Both the position numbers and the translations under genes were made by a program. The notes beneath the pieces are model-generated. The model did no database searches. It was given only the letters and a program-made list of their open reading frames with translations, and was not told where the DNA came from. A stretch of DNA of 64,000 bases from Nonomuraea candida (GTDB lineage Bacteria; Actinomycetota; Actinomycetes; Streptosporangiales; Streptosporangiaceae). Below are positions 41,587 to 52,121 of this stretch, piece after piece (position 1 is the stretch's first letter; the number at the start of each line of letters is the position of its first letter). Location: NCBI RefSeq assembly GCF_000725485.1, contig NZ_JOAG01000038.1:18779-82778 (forward strand), given 5' to 3'.

Positions 41587-42906
41587 AATGTTGCCGAATA
41601 CCTGGGCCGGGTTCCCCGCCGTGCCGCGTTCCCCTCCGTCGACGCGCTCCAGGCCGAGCTGCGGGAGCGGGCGGCCGCCCGCCCCGGCCTGGTCCGGTCG
41701 CGGCGCATCGGGACCTCGCGGCTGGGCGAGCCGCTGCACGCCGTCACGGTCGGCGAGGGGCCGGCGGACGCGGTGGTCATCGCCGGGCCGCACCCCAACG
41801 AGCCCGTCGGCTCCCTGACCGTCCTCGCGCTGCTCGACCTGCTCTGCGAGGAGCCCGCGCTCCGGGCGGAGCTGGGCCTTCGCTGGCACATCGTGGCCTG
41901 CGCGGACCCGGACGGCGCCCGGCTGAACGAGGGCTGGTACGGCAGACCGGCCGACCGCCGCGCCTACGCCACGCACTTCTACCGCCCCGACCTGGCCGAC
42001 CAGGTCGAATGGACCTTCCCCCTGGCCACGGCCGGCTACCGCTTCGACCGCCCGCTGCCGGAGACGCGGGCGCTGATGCGCCTCATGGACGAGGTGCGCC
42101 CGTCGCTGGTCTGCTCCCTGCACAACGGCGAGTACCAGGGCGCGTTCTTCTACCTCAACCGCCACGATGCGGCGCTGGCGCGGCGGCTGGCCGCCCTGCC
42201 CGGTCTGGAAGGTCTCCCGCTGCACCATGGCGAGCCGGAGTTGCCCGGCGCCGCACCGATCGTCCCCGCCGTCCACCTGACCCCGCCCGGGTCGCGGGTG
42301 GGCAGGGCCTTCGGCGCGGGCGGCAGCAGCGCCGACTACGCGGCCGCGTTCGGCGCGCTGCATCTGGTCACCGAGGTGCCGGCCTGGGCCGACGTCCGCG
42401 TGGCCGACCGGAGCCCCGCCGGCCGCGCCTACGGGCAGGTCCTCGCCGAGGGGGCGGCGGCCCGGCGCGAGCTGATCGGCACGATCGAGGCGGGCATGCG
42501 CGCCGTCGCCGCCGACCTGAGCGTGCGCTCGCCGTTCCGCCGCTCGACCGAGAACACGCTGGAGACCTACCGCAGGCTCGGCGAACTGGAGGAGGAGCCT
42601 CTGCCCGACCCCGGCCGCCCGGCCACGGTCGCCGAGGAGTTCGGCCACCGCCAGCTGCTGCACCTGATGCGGCTGCGCCTGCTCGGGACGTTCCTGCGCC
42701 TGCTCGACGCGGAGATCGCCGCCGGCAACCTGACGCCGGCCATCCGCGAGCGGCGACGGCTGCTCGCCGCGCAGTTCGAGACGTGGTACGGCCAGGCCGA
42801 GGCGGACCCGCCCGGCCGGCCGGTCGAGCCGCGCAGGTCGGCCGCCGTCCAGCTGGGCGCCGTCCTGACCGCCGCCCACCACCTGGCGGCACGGACGGCA
42901 CGCTGA
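41584..42906 (+). CDS. M14-family zinc carboxypeptidase
   Basis: A 440-residue enzyme. The metal site is His70 and Glu73 in GPHPNEP with His180 in CSLHNGEYQG, and the likely catalytic Glu is in HLVTEVPAW. No signal peptide is found, so it is probably cytoplasmic. The M14 family removes C-terminal residues or hydrolyses related amide bonds; a bacterial intracellular branch acts on peptides or small conjugates. A C-terminal helical region of about 150 residues follows the catalytic part. It is divergent from its presumed TetR regulator. Confidence 0.9.
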   Translation: MNVAEYLGRVPRRAAFPSVDALQAELRERAAARPGLVRSRRIGTSRLGEPLHAVTVGEGPADAVVIAGPHPNEPVGSLTVLALLDLLCEEPALRAELGLRWHIVACADPDGARLNEGWYGRPADRRAYATHFYRPDLADQVEWTFPLATAGYRFDRPLPETRALMRLMDEVRPSLVCSLHNGEYQGAFFYLNRHDAALARRLAALPGLEGLPLHHGEPELPGAAPIVPAVHLTPPGSRVGRAFGAGGSSADYAAAFGALHLVTEVPAWADVRVADRSPAGRAYGQVLAEGAAARRELIGTIEAGMRAVAADLSVRSPFRRSTENTLETYRRLGELEEEPLPDPGRPATVAEEFGHRQLLHLMRLRLLGTFLRLLDAEIAAGNLTPAIRERRRLLAAQFETWYGQAEADPPGRPVEPRRSAAVQLGAVLTAAHHLAARTAR

Positions 42907-42908
42907 CC

Positions 42909-43403
42909 GAAGGCAGCGCGGACGGCACGAAGGACCGCACCGTCTACGACGGCAAGGCCACGTACTACTCCGGCGCCCTGGCCGGAGAGCTGCCCAAGGG
43001 CAAGACGTGGCTCAAGGTGGCGGGCGGCGGCGGCATGCCCAGCGAGTACGACCAGGTGCTCAACCCCACCGAGCCCGCCACGCTGTCGGCGTTGCTCAAG
43101 AAGGGCGGCAGGAGCGGCAACACGGTCACCGGCACGATCACCTTCAGGGACCTGCGCCAGGTGTCGGCCTGGTTCTCCCGCTCCGACCTGCGCTCCTGGG
43201 CCTCGGACACCGAGGTCTCCTACAAGCTGACGCTCGGCTCGAACGGCCTGGTCAGCAGGCTGTGGAGCTCGTTCACCGCCAAGGGTGTCTCCGAGAACTC
43301 CGAGGACTTCGAGGGCAGCACCATCATCGTCGACACCCGCTACGCCGGCTGGGGCGCCAAGGTGTCGATCAAGGCGCCCGACCCCAGGACCGTCACCGAG
43401 TGA
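42909..43403 (+). pseudogene. C-terminal remnant of an LppX/LprG-like lipoprotein
   Basis: The frame, with no start codon or signal peptide, encodes about 160 residues that look like the C-terminal two thirds of a mycobacterial LppX/LprAFG-type or similar exported protein: LPKGKTWLKVAGGG, YDQVLNPTEPATLSALLKKGG, TVTGTITFRDL, WASDTEVSYKLTLGSNGLVSRL and a final beta block. It starts 3 bp after the carboxypeptidase stop, so a deletion has joined the two. The family name is a tentative match. Confidence 0.65.
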
Positions 43404-43419
43404 GAGCGGGAGCCCGGCG

Positions 43420-43968
43420 TCAATTGGTGCGGTCGGTGTAGCCGGGGGGAAGCTGGCCCGGCGCGGCGTCGATGACCGATTCGTTGTCACGGCCGCACTG
43501 CTCGACGTAGGTGATCCTGGCGAACTCGGCGATGATCACATAGGGATAGGCCGGGCCGGCGTCCCGGAAGGCCCGCATGTCGTGGACGAAGTCGTTCTGG
43601 AAGCAGATGGTCCGCTCCGGGTGCTGCCCTTCGCCGCCGATCCACTGCGGGAAGAAGATCGTGCCGTGCACCAGGCGGCGGGGCAGGTCGAGCAGCAGGC
43701 TGACGCAGGTGCCGGTCGGCTCGTGCCAGTCGATCTTGTACGTGCCGTCGTCGATCCGCGTCATGTGCGCGTCCTGGTTCTTCACCCACCGGCCGCCCAC
43801 CAGCCCGTGGTGGATGCGGTAGTCGCAGGCCCGTTCGTTGCGGACGTACAGCTCGTACTGCCAGCCGTTGGCGTACGTGTAGATGACGTGCGTGCCGACG
43901 AGGCCGTCGAGGTGCTGCGGCGGCTCGAACTGCGGCGCCCCGGGCCGGGCGGCGGCCGGAACGGTCAT
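43420..43968 (-). CDS. padC: Phenolic acid decarboxylase
   Basis: A 182-residue enzyme, a little longer than the 160-170 residues of the best studied members. It shows the family blocks in order: GLVGTHVIYTYANGWQYELYVRN, DYRIHHGLVGGRWVKNQDAH, YKIDWHEPTGTCVSL, HGTIFFPQWI, HPERTICFQNDF and FARITYVEQCGRDNESVI. It converts ferulic and p-coumaric acids to vinylphenols in the cytoplasm, detoxifying plant phenolics. Many phenolic acid decarboxylases are controlled by PadR, but no PadR gene is adjacent. AGGAGAGA precedes the ATG. Confidence 0.95.
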   Translation of the reverse strand: MTVPAAARPGAPQFEPPQHLDGLVGTHVIYTYANGWQYELYVRNERACDYRIHHGLVGGRWVKNQDAHMTRIDDGTYKIDWHEPTGTCVSLLLDLPRRLVHGTIFFPQWIGGEGQHPERTICFQNDFVHDMRAFRDAGPAYPYVIIAEFARITYVEQCGRDNESVIDAAPGQLPPGYTDRTN

Positions 43969-44129
43969 GGTCTCTCTCCTCGCCTCGTCTGCGCCGCCCC
44001 GCGCGGCCGTCGCCCCGGGCCCGTCGTTCCGCGCCTGGCCGCGCACTCCGATCACGCCACGGAGCTACCCTCGCCACGGACGGTTACGCACGGTGTCCGG
44101 GGCTGGTCGCCGGACCTCCCGCGGCCGCG

Positions 44130-45104
44130 CTATTTCGCGATCGCCTCCCGTACGGACGGGACGACCTCCTGTGCCCAGCGGGCCAGCGTGGTGAGGTCGG
44201 ACGCCCCATGGTCGGTGGCGAAGAGGATGAAGCCCGAGGCGCCGTGCTCCAGCACGGCCCCGGTCAGCTCCTCGACCCATTGCGCGGCGGAGCCGCCGAC
44301 CCAGCGTCCGTCCCGGTCCCGGGTGGCGGGCAGGGGCCGGTCGGTGATGCGGCCGGGGAAGTTGTAGATCGTACGGATCTCGCGCGGGTCGCGGCCCGCC
44401 TCGGCCGCGGCCCGGTCGATGATCGGCCGCGAGGTCCGGTAGCGTTCGCTGCGCCAGTCGGCCGCGTGGCCGGGGATCCAGCCGTCGGCGACCCGGCCGG
44501 TGGCGGCCAGCGACTTGGGGCCGTTCGACCCGGTCCACACGGAGGGCGCGGCCACGGGGGCGGGGTCGATCTGGCGCACCCGGTAGTGGCGGCCCTGATG
44601 GGTGACCGGCGGGCCGCCGCCCGACAGCTTCTTGATCAGCACGATCGCCTCCTCGAACGCCTCCACGGCCTCCCCGGGCGTCTGGCGAGGCACGCCCATG
44701 TCGGTGATGCGGTCCCACAGCCCGCCCGCGCCCATGCCGAGCACGACCCGGCCGCCTGACAGCGCCGACAACGACGTCACCGTCCGGGCCAGCATGGGGG
44801 CGGGCCTGGTCGGCAGGTTGGTGACGTTGACCAGGCCCGCGATGTGCCGCGTGCCGCCCAGCAGGAAGCCGAGGGCGGTGTAGGCGTCCAGCCGCTCACC
44901 GAGGTAGGGGTGGTCCGACAGCGAGAACAGGTCGAGCCCGTCCTGGTCGGCCTGCCGCACCAGGCGCAGCAGCGCGGGCAGGTCGTCGAAACGGGAGTGC
45001 GCCCCGAAACCGAACACGACGCCGGGCGTGGACGCGGTGCTGCCCGCATCGTGCGCGGAGACCGGCTCGGCCTGGCCGCCGGGGGTGGGCGATTGACGAC
45101 TCAT
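44130..45104 (-). CDS. LLM-class F420-type oxidoreductase
   Basis: A 324-residue luciferase-like TIM-barrel protein: FGFGAHSRFDDLPALLRLVRQADQDGLDLFSLSDHPYLG, LVNVTNLPTRPAPMLARTVTSLSALSGGRVVLGMGAGG and PVAAPSVWTGSNGPKSLAATGRVADGW. The DHPY and LGMGAGG blocks are typical of F420-dependent members. The substrate is unknown. The ATG at 45104 has GGAGA eight bases upstream; the frame also extends to a TTG at 45146, which would fall inside the operator. Expression is probably controlled by twin palindromes around its -10 box. Confidence 0.9.
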   Translation of the reverse strand: MSRQSPTPGGQAEPVSAHDAGSTASTPGVVFGFGAHSRFDDLPALLRLVRQADQDGLDLFSLSDHPYLGERLDAYTALGFLLGGTRHIAGLVNVTNLPTRPAPMLARTVTSLSALSGGRVVLGMGAGGLWDRITDMGVPRQTPGEAVEAFEEAIVLIKKLSGGGPPVTHQGRHYRVRQIDPAPVAAPSVWTGSNGPKSLAATGRVADGWIPGHAADWRSERYRTSRPIIDRAAAEAGRDPREIRTIYNFPGRITDRPLPATRDRDGRWVGGSAAQWVEELTGAVLEHGASGFILFATDHGASDLTTLARWAQEVVPSVREAIAK

Positions 45105-45136
45105 GATGACTCTCCAGCCGAGAACAAGGGGCTTCA

Positions 45137-45173
45137 GTTCGCGCAACGAACCATATTAGTTCGCGGCACGAAC
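45137..45173 (-). promoter_or_regulatory. Twin GTTCG-N5-CGAAC operators around a TAATAT -10 box
   Basis: The palindrome GTTCG-N5-CGAAC occurs at 45137-45151 and 45159-45173, centre to centre 22 bp, two helical turns. Between them the minus strand has TAATAT (45158-45153), a good -10 hexamer for the monooxygenase gene. No regulator gene is adjacent. Confidence 0.7.
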
Positions 45174-45312
45174 TGCAACCCTTCCCTTCACCGCCGGCGC
45201 GTCGCACGTCTCTTGAAGCGTGGTGGCGACCGCATCAAGCACTCTGGCGAAGTGCCCGGCGATGTCGGGCGGCGCGTGGAGCGGAGGTCGGCCCCCTCCC
45301 GATGCGGGCTGG

Positions 45313-46185
45313 TCAGCCTGCGAGGATCTTGTCCCAGTCCACCGTCTTGGCCCACTCGGCGTAGCTGTGCCAGCGCACGGTGGGGTATCTGGCATGCAGA
45401 GTCTCGATGTCAAGGAAGTCGGTGGTGTTCTCGAAGTTCTCGAACATCGCGGCCACCTCCTCGCCGGCCCACTGCCGCACCATGTCGAGCGGCATCTGCT
45501 GGTAGGGGATCTCCCGGCCGAGCACTTCGCTCAGTATCCGGGCCGCTTCCTGCCCGGTGACGCGATCGGAGGCGATGTCGATCCGCTCGCCGACGAGTTC
45601 GCCGGGGTTCTCGACGGCATGTACGGCCATGCCGGCGATGTCCAAGACGCTCACCTGGTCGAGCGGTTTGCCGGGAGTCAGCGGGTTGACGAGCATGCCG
45701 TCACCGAGCCGGCTGAAGCCGAGGTTGAGCACATTCTCCATGAAGTACACCGGGCCGAGCACCGTTGCGCGCACCGGCCGCTCGCGCAGATAGGCCTCGA
45801 TGAGCTGCTTGCTGTCGGCGTGGTCGATATCGGTGGCCGCGAGCCGGTCGCCGCCCCGTACGGAGGAGTACACCAGGTGGACGTCGAGGCGGGCGGCGGT
45901 GTCGACGAGCAGGCGTCCCTGCGCGACCTCCGCATCCTTGCCGCCCTCGCCGAACGGCACCGACAGGCCGAAAACCGCGTCGGCGCCCGTGCAGGCACGC
46001 CGGAGCGCGTCGGGATCGGACAGGTCGCCGGTGGCGAGCCGCGATCCCCGGGTTCGCAGCGCCTTCGCGGCCGGCGACTCCTCCGAGCGGACGTACGCCA
46101 CCACCTCGTGACCGCGCTCCAGAAGCAGGTCGGCGACCGCGCCTCCCTGATTGCCGGTAGCGCCTATGACGACGACTTTGGCCAT
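45313..46185 (-). CDS. NmrA-like NAD(P)-binding protein
   Basis: A 290-residue atypical short-chain dehydrogenase of the NmrA group. It has the dinucleotide motif GATGNQGG at 8-15, then EVVAYVRSEE, a downstream YSSVRGGD and FMENVLNLG. Members sense the NADP redox state or reduce small molecules. There is no YxxxK, as is usual for NmrA proteins, so it may be a sensor rather than an enzyme. It is divergent from an aldo/keto reductase with a 322-bp gap. Confidence 0.9.
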   Translation of the reverse strand: MAKVVVIGATGNQGGAVADLLLERGHEVVAYVRSEESPAAKALRTRGSRLATGDLSDPDALRRACTGADAVFGLSVPFGEGGKDAEVAQGRLLVDTAARLDVHLVYSSVRGGDRLAATDIDHADSKQLIEAYLRERPVRATVLGPVYFMENVLNLGFSRLGDGMLVNPLTPGKPLDQVSVLDIAGMAVHAVENPGELVGERIDIASDRVTGQEAARILSEVLGREIPYQQMPLDMVRQWAGEEVAAMFENFENTTDFLDIETLHARYPTVRWHSYAEWAKTVDWDKILAG

Positions 46186-46210
46186 GACACCTTCTCCACG
46201 GTTGCGATGA

Positions 46211-47488
<1,278 letters not shown>

Positions 47489-47521
47489 CCGGCGCCCACC
47501 GCGCTCCGGCCCCGGCCCCGC

Positions 47522-49039
47522 TCACGTCAGCGTGATCGGCCCGGTCCTCGCCGGCGGGGTCACCCGTCCTCGGCCCGGCAAGGTGCTCTGTCGCGGCGGG
47601 TGGAAGCCGCCGAGCTGCTGTTCGAGCAGTTCGGCCAGCCACAGCGGGGTGCGGTCCTCGAACATCGGGCCGATGAGCTGCACCCCCACCGGCAGGCCCT
47701 CGGAGGATCGGCCCGCCGGTACGGCGGTGGCGGGCAGGCCGGGCATGGTGGCCAGGCCGGCCCAGACGAGCTGGTCGAAGTACGGGTACGCGACGCCGTC
47801 GATGTCGATGCGCCGTTCCAGCGGATTGGGGGTGTGGTCGTGCGGGAACGCGGGCGTCGGCGTGATCGGGCACACCACGGCGTCGAACCCGGCGAACAGC
47901 CGCCGCCAGCCGTGGCGGTGGACCTCGCGGCGGTGGTTCGCCTCCATCCAGTCGCGGTGGCTGAACACCATGGCGCGCTGCCGCACGGAGTCAAGGCTCC
48001 GGTCGTCCGCGCTCAGCCCGGCGGCGCGGGCCCGCAGCTCCTCGTACGAATCCAACGGGAAACGCGCAACGGCGCCCGAGATCAGCAGCTCCATGTAGAG
48101 CCTCGCGGCTTCGGCCAGATCGGGCAGCAGCGGGCTGTGCCGTTCGACGCGGGCGCCGCCGCCGGCGAGCGCCTCGGCCACCCGGTTCACGCCCGCCCGC
48201 ACGGCGGACCCGGCCGGAATGAGCGGATGGTCGTCGAGGACCAGGACCCGGAAGTCGCGGAGCCGCTCGTGGCGGGCGGGCGGCAGCGCCAGGTCGTACG
48301 CCTTGCCGTGCGTCAGCGGGTCCGGCCCGGCCATGACGTCGAGCAGGAGCGTGAGGTCGCGGGCGGTGCGCGCCATCGGGCCGACGACGGCGAGGTCGAG
48401 GTCGACCGGCAGTGGCGGGGCCGGCGGCGCGACCATGCCGCGGGTCGCCGCCAGCCCGAGCGTTGGCTTGTGCGCGTAGACGCCGCAGAAATGCGCGGGG
48501 GTGCGCAGCGAACCGGCGAGGTCGGAGCCGATGGACAGCGCCCCGAACCCGGACGCCAGGGCCGCCGCCGACCCGCCAGAGGATCCGCCCGCCGTGCGGT
48601 CGTGATCCCACGGGTTGTGAGTGGTGCCGTAGATCTCGTTGAAACTCTGGATGTCCTGCAGCCCCAAGGGCACGTTGGTCTTGCCGAGCACCACCGCGCC
48701 CGCGGCCTTGAGCCGCGACACCTGTACCGCGTCCTCGGCCGGCATGTGGTTCCGGTGCGGCGGCAGGCCCCAGGTCGTGGGCAGCCCGGCGACGTCGTAG
48801 GACTCCTTGACCGTCACCGGGACGCCGAGCAGCGGCCGGTCCTCACCCCGGGCGCGCGCCCGGTCGGCATCCCGCGCGGCGGCCCGCGCCCGGTCGAAGT
48901 CCGGCACGCAGATCGCGTTGATCGCCTTGTCGTCCCGCTCGATACGGGCGATCGCCTCGTCGGTCAGTTCCGCCGCGCTCACTTCACCGGCACGCATTGC
49001 GGCCGCGAGGTCTTCGGCCGACTGAAAACTCCATTCCAT
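47522..49039 (-). CDS. Amidase (amidase-signature family)
   Basis: A 505-residue amidohydrolase with a complete Ser-cisSer-Lys triad: Lys78 (VTVKESYD), Ser153/154 in GGSSGGSAAAL, and the nucleophile Ser177 in GSDLAGSLRTPA. No signal peptide is found. Such enzymes hydrolyse small amides or carbamates; the substrate is unclear. It is one of two amidase-signature genes in this stretch (the other at 50592), which share little beyond the core. It is convergent with the aldo/keto reductase. Confidence 0.95.
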   Translation of the reverse strand: MEWSFQSAEDLAAAMRAGEVSAAELTDEAIARIERDDKAINAICVPDFDRARAAARDADRARARGEDRPLLGVPVTVKESYDVAGLPTTWGLPPHRNHMPAEDAVQVSRLKAAGAVVLGKTNVPLGLQDIQSFNEIYGTTHNPWDHDRTAGGSSGGSAAALASGFGALSIGSDLAGSLRTPAHFCGVYAHKPTLGLAATRGMVAPPAPPLPVDLDLAVVGPMARTARDLTLLLDVMAGPDPLTHGKAYDLALPPARHERLRDFRVLVLDDHPLIPAGSAVRAGVNRVAEALAGGGARVERHSPLLPDLAEAARLYMELLISGAVARFPLDSYEELRARAAGLSADDRSLDSVRQRAMVFSHRDWMEANHRREVHRHGWRRLFAGFDAVVCPITPTPAFPHDHTPNPLERRIDIDGVAYPYFDQLVWAGLATMPGLPATAVPAGRSSEGLPVGVQLIGPMFEDRTPLWLAELLEQQLGGFHPPRQSTLPGRGRVTPPARTGPITLT

Positions 49040-49370
49040 GGGAGCCGACCTTAACGGCCTGCCGGAAATGCCGGTCCCGCACGCATCCGCCGGAAAGCCG
49101 AAACGACCGCGCTCGCTCTTTGAGGTGACGCGCTCACATTGCCGTCCAGGCTGCTCAACCCCAGGTCAGAGGGGTTGTCGGCGAATCTACTCCGCCGGTG
49201 AGGGCATGAAATGCCGCCTCGCGCAACGAGATGGACATCTCAGTTCTCGGCACCTATTCCTTCGGCCCCCGGCTATTCGCTCGGCCGCTGGCCACAAAAC
49301 GCGGGAATTGTCCAGCGAACCACTATCGAGAGTGCCTGCCGACCGGCCGGAGCCACCGGAGTTCCGGTCG
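49040..49370. other. Non-coding stretch upstream of the amidase gene
   Basis: There is no supported gene. A hairpin, CAACCCC (49156-49162) with GGGGTTG (49171-49177), loop 8, lies in it; it could be a terminator for the SDR gene or an operator. I see nothing else. Confidence 0.45.
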
Positions 49371-50051
49371 TCAGGCGTTGAAGACGGCCTCGGAGCGGTC
49401 GCGCTTCTCGTGCAGGTCCCAGTACAGGGGAGCGATCTGCTCGGGCGTGGCCGCCGGGCTGCCTTCCGGGCCGCCCCCGCCGATCCACACGTTGATCACC
49501 ACGTGGGCGGCGTGCACGCCGGTGCCGGCCAGCTCCTTGTTCAGGTTGATCACCCAGTTGCGCAGAGCCGCTTGGGCCGGGTTGGCGTTGCCGAACATCG
49601 GCACCGGGTCCACGGAGCCGCCGCCGGCGGTGAACAGCAGGGTCCCGGCGCCCGCCGCGCGCATCGCGGGCAGCACCGCCCGGGCCGCCGTGACGGCGCC
49701 GTAGAAGGCGTACTCGATCATCGGCTGCAGGTTGTCCACGGTGACCTCCGAGGGGGTGGCCAGGGTGAGGCCGGGCACCGGGGAGTGCGGGGCCGGCGAG
49801 TACTCCAGCACGTCGATGCCGCCGAAGCGGACCCCGGCCGCGTCCAGGGCATCGGTCAGCGAGGCGCGGTCGAGGATGTCGGCGGGGAACGCGGCGGCCG
49901 TGACGCCTTCCTGGCCGAGCTGGGCGACCAGCGTTTCCAGCTTCTCCTTGGTACGGGCGATCAGCGCGACGTCGAAGCCGCGGGCGCCGAAGGTGCGGGC
50001 GATGGCCAGGCCCATGCCGGAGCCGGCGCCGACGATGGCGAGAGTGGGCAT
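49371..50051 (-). CDS. SDR-fold protein without the catalytic Tyr-Lys
   Basis: A 226-residue short-chain dehydrogenase/reductase-like protein. The cofactor loop GAGSGMG is at 8-14 and LIARTKEKLETL follows as the second strand-helix. At the place of the active site YxxxK it reads PMFGNANPAQAALRNWV, so the catalytic Tyr and Lys are absent, although the scaffold (TLLFTAGG, HVVINVWIGGG) is kept. It may bind NAD(P) without ordinary dehydrogenase chemistry. It is divergent from an HxlR regulator, a common pair in actinobacteria. Confidence 0.87.
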   Translation of the reverse strand: MPTLAIVGAGSGMGLAIARTFGARGFDVALIARTKEKLETLVAQLGQEGVTAAAFPADILDRASLTDALDAAGVRFGGIDVLEYSPAPHSPVPGLTLATPSEVTVDNLQPMIEYAFYGAVTAARAVLPAMRAAGAGTLLFTAGGGSVDPVPMFGNANPAQAALRNWVINLNKELAGTGVHAAHVVINVWIGGGGPEGSPAATPEQIAPLYWDLHEKRDRSEAVFNA

Positions 50052-50124
50052 AGCGGAATCTCCTCCAATTCCTACTTTTTGTGCGTAACGCCATGATGGA
50101 CCAGTATGGAAGCCCGTACAAAAG

Positions 50125-50138
50125 GCACATTGATGTGC
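50125..50138 (+). promoter_or_regulatory. 14-bp palindrome at the HxlR/SDR intergenic region
   Basis: GCACAT-TG-ATGTGC is a perfect palindrome 22 bp before the HxlR start at 50160. If the ATG at 50106 were the start it would be inside the gene, which argues for the later start. It is a likely HxlR operator. Confidence 0.6.
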
Positions 50139-50159
50139 GTACCGGAAGGGAATGTGCCC

Positions 50160-50579
50160 ATGGACGCCGCAGCCCGGTCAGGTGCCGCAGCCCGGCCAGG
50201 TGCCGCAGCAGACCGAGGGCCGTGCGCCGGCATCCCCGCCGAGCAGCTGGACTTCGTCCGCCAGGTGCTGGACCGCGTCGGGGACAAGTGGAGCCTGCTG
50301 GTGATCGCCGCGCTCGAGGCCGGCCCGCTGCGCTACACCGACCTGCGGCGCGACGTCCCCGGCATCTCGCAGCGGATGCTCACCCTTACCGTGCGCCAGC
50401 TCCAGCAGGACGGCTTGGTGACCCGGACCGCCTACGCGGAGGTGCCGCCGCGGGTGGAGTACGCCCTCACCCCCCTGGGCCGCAGCCTCCACCACATCGT
50501 CACACCGCTGATCACCTGGGTCGCCGACCACCACGGCCAGATCCGCGAGCACCGGGCCCGCACCGCCACCACGCCCTGA
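50160..50579 (+). CDS. HxlR-family transcriptional regulator
   Basis: A 139-residue HxlR winged helix: FVRQVLDRVGDKWSLLVIAALEAGPLRYTDLRRDVPGISQRMLTLTVRQL, LVTRTAYAEVPPRVEYALTPLGRSL. A Cys lies at about residue 22, upstream of the HTH, as in redox- or aldehyde-sensing family members. The start is ATG 50160, because GGAAGGG precedes it; upstream in-frame ATGs at 50106 and 50133 add a tail of low plausibility. It is divergent from the SDR gene, its likely target. Confidence 0.92.
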   Translation: MDAAARSGAAARPGAAADRGPCAGIPAEQLDFVRQVLDRVGDKWSLLVIAALEAGPLRYTDLRRDVPGISQRMLTLTVRQLQQDGLVTRTAYAEVPPRVEYALTPLGRSLHHIVTPLITWVADHHGQIREHRARTATTP

Positions 50580-50591
50580 GACCGTGCACCG

Positions 50592-52040
50592 CTAGACGGC
50601 CTGATCTCCTGCCCACACCGTGGGGGTGCGGTCCGCCCACGGGCTTGCCTGTTCGAGTTGCCCGGCGAGGCGGAAGAGCAGGCCTTCGAGCCCGTACCCG
50701 GCGGCGAACTGCATCCCGATCGGCAGGCCCGTCCCGGGGTCGGCCGTCAGGGGCACGGACATGGCGGGCGTGCCCGCCACGTTGAACGGCGTGGTGAACG
50801 GCGCGAGATCGAAGAGGCGGCGGAGCCAGCCGGGGCCGTCCAGTTCCGCCACGGCCTCGGCATGGGTGCCCAAGGGCACCGGCAGCTCCGGCAGGGTCGG
50901 CGTGAGCAGCAGGTCGTGGGCGTCGAAGGAGCGTGCCAGGCTGCGCGCGATCCGGTTGCGGATCGCCAGAGCGGCGACGAACCGGGCGCCGCTGACCCCA
51001 CGCCCGTAGTGATAGCCGGCGAGGACGGGCGGCTCCAGGGTCGAGGAGTCGATGGGCCGGCCCGTGGCGGCGGCCAATTCGTCGATCGAGGCCGTCAGGT
51101 TCGCCGTCCACTGATCGGCGCTGGCCTGGACGAACTCGTCCCAGTCCACCCCGAGGTCCACCTCGACCTCCTCGACCCGGTGGCCGAGGGATTCGAGCAG
51201 GTGCGCGGTGCGGGAGAGGGCGCCGGCCACGGGGGCGGTGGTGCGGTGTCCGCCCCACGCCTGGGTGAGGACGCCGATCCGGAGCGAGCCGGGGTGGCGG
51301 GTGACCTCCTCCGCGTACGGCCGGGACGGCTCCTGGGCGAAGTAGGGGTCGCCCGGTTCCGGGCCGCGGATCTGGTCGAGCAGGGCCGCGCTGTCACGCA
51401 CCGTACGGCTGACGCTGCCGTGCACGGCCAGGCCGTTGAAGACCTCGTCGGCGTAGGGGCCCGCGGAGACCCGGCCCCGGGTGGGCTTGAGCCCGAAGAG
51501 GCCGTTGCAGGAGGCGGGAATGCGGAGCGAGCCGGCGGCGTCGGTGGCGTGCGCGATCGGGACCACCCCGGCGGCGACGGCCGCGCCGGCGCCGCCGCTG
51601 GACCCGCCCGCGCTGCGCCCCGGGTCCCAGGGGTTGCGGGTCGCGCCGTACAGCACCGGTTCGGTGGTGTTGCTGTAGGCCATCTCCGGCGTCGTGGTAC
51701 GCCCGAACGTCACGAGGCCGGCCCGGCGGAAGCGTCGCATCAGGAAGGAGTCGGCGCCGGAGACGTTGCCGGCCGCCAGGCGGCTGCCCAGCTCCATGCG
51801 CCTGCCGGCCATGGAGACGCCGATGTCCTTGATCAGGAAGGGGACTCCGGCCAGCGGTGTGCTGCCGGGGGCGGGCTCGTCGTCGGCCTCCCAGGTCTCC
51901 ACGATGGCGTTGATCCGCGGGTTGACCGCCCGCGCGGCCTCGTGTGCGGCCGCCTGGAGCTCGGCGGGGCTCACCTCGCCCTTGGCCACCAGCTCGGCGA
52001 GCCCGAGGGCGTCGAAGCTCGCGTACTCGGTCACTCTCAC
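50592..52040 (-). CDS. Amidase (amidase-signature family), TetR-linked
   Basis: A 482-residue amidohydrolase. The triad is complete: Lys71 (FLIKDIG), Ser147/148 in AGGSSGGAG, and nucleophile Ser171 in [12 protein letters not shown]. The substrate is unknown; family members act on aryl or alkyl amides, including 6-aminohexanoate dimers. The start is GTG 52040 with GGAGA five bases upstream. It is divergent from a TetR gene; between them lies an inverted repeat with AACGATACCGTT arms. Convergent with HxlR. Confidence 0.94.
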   Translation of the reverse strand: MRVTEYASFDALGLAELVAKGEVSPAELQAAAHEAARAVNPRINAIVETWEADDEPAPGSTPLAGVPFLIKDIGVSMAGRRMELGSRLAAGNVSGADSFLMRRFRRAGLVTFGRTTTPEMAYSNTTEPVLYGATRNPWDPGRSAGGSSGGAGAAVAAGVVPIAHATDAAGSLRIPASCNGLFGLKPTRGRVSAGPYADEVFNGLAVHGSVSRTVRDSAALLDQIRGPEPGDPYFAQEPSRPYAEEVTRHPGSLRIGVLTQAWGGHRTTAPVAGALSRTAHLLESLGHRVEEVEVDLGVDWDEFVQASADQWTANLTASIDELAAATGRPIDSSTLEPPVLAGYHYGRGVSGARFVAALAIRNRIARSLARSFDAHDLLLTPTLPELPVPLGTHAEAVAELDGPGWLRRLFDLAPFTTPFNVAGTPAMSVPLTADPGTGLPIGMQFAAGYGLEGLLFRLAGQLEQASPWADRTPTVWAGDQAV

Positions 52041-52053
52041 TGTCTCTCCTCGA

Positions 52054-52095
52054 AACGATACCGTTGGGTCCCTGATGATACCCAACGGTATCGTT
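52054..52095. promoter_or_regulatory. 15-bp-arm inverted repeat, operator of the amidase/TetR pair
   Basis: AACGATACCGTTGGG (52054-52068) and CCCAACGGTATCGTT (52081-52095) are perfect inverted repeats around 12 bp. It lies 14 bp before the amidase start and 26 bp before the TetR start. The 12-bp core occurs once more, at 40762. Confidence 0.8.
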
Positions 52096-52121
52096 CGGAA
52101 CGGACTGGTACCATAGCAGCC

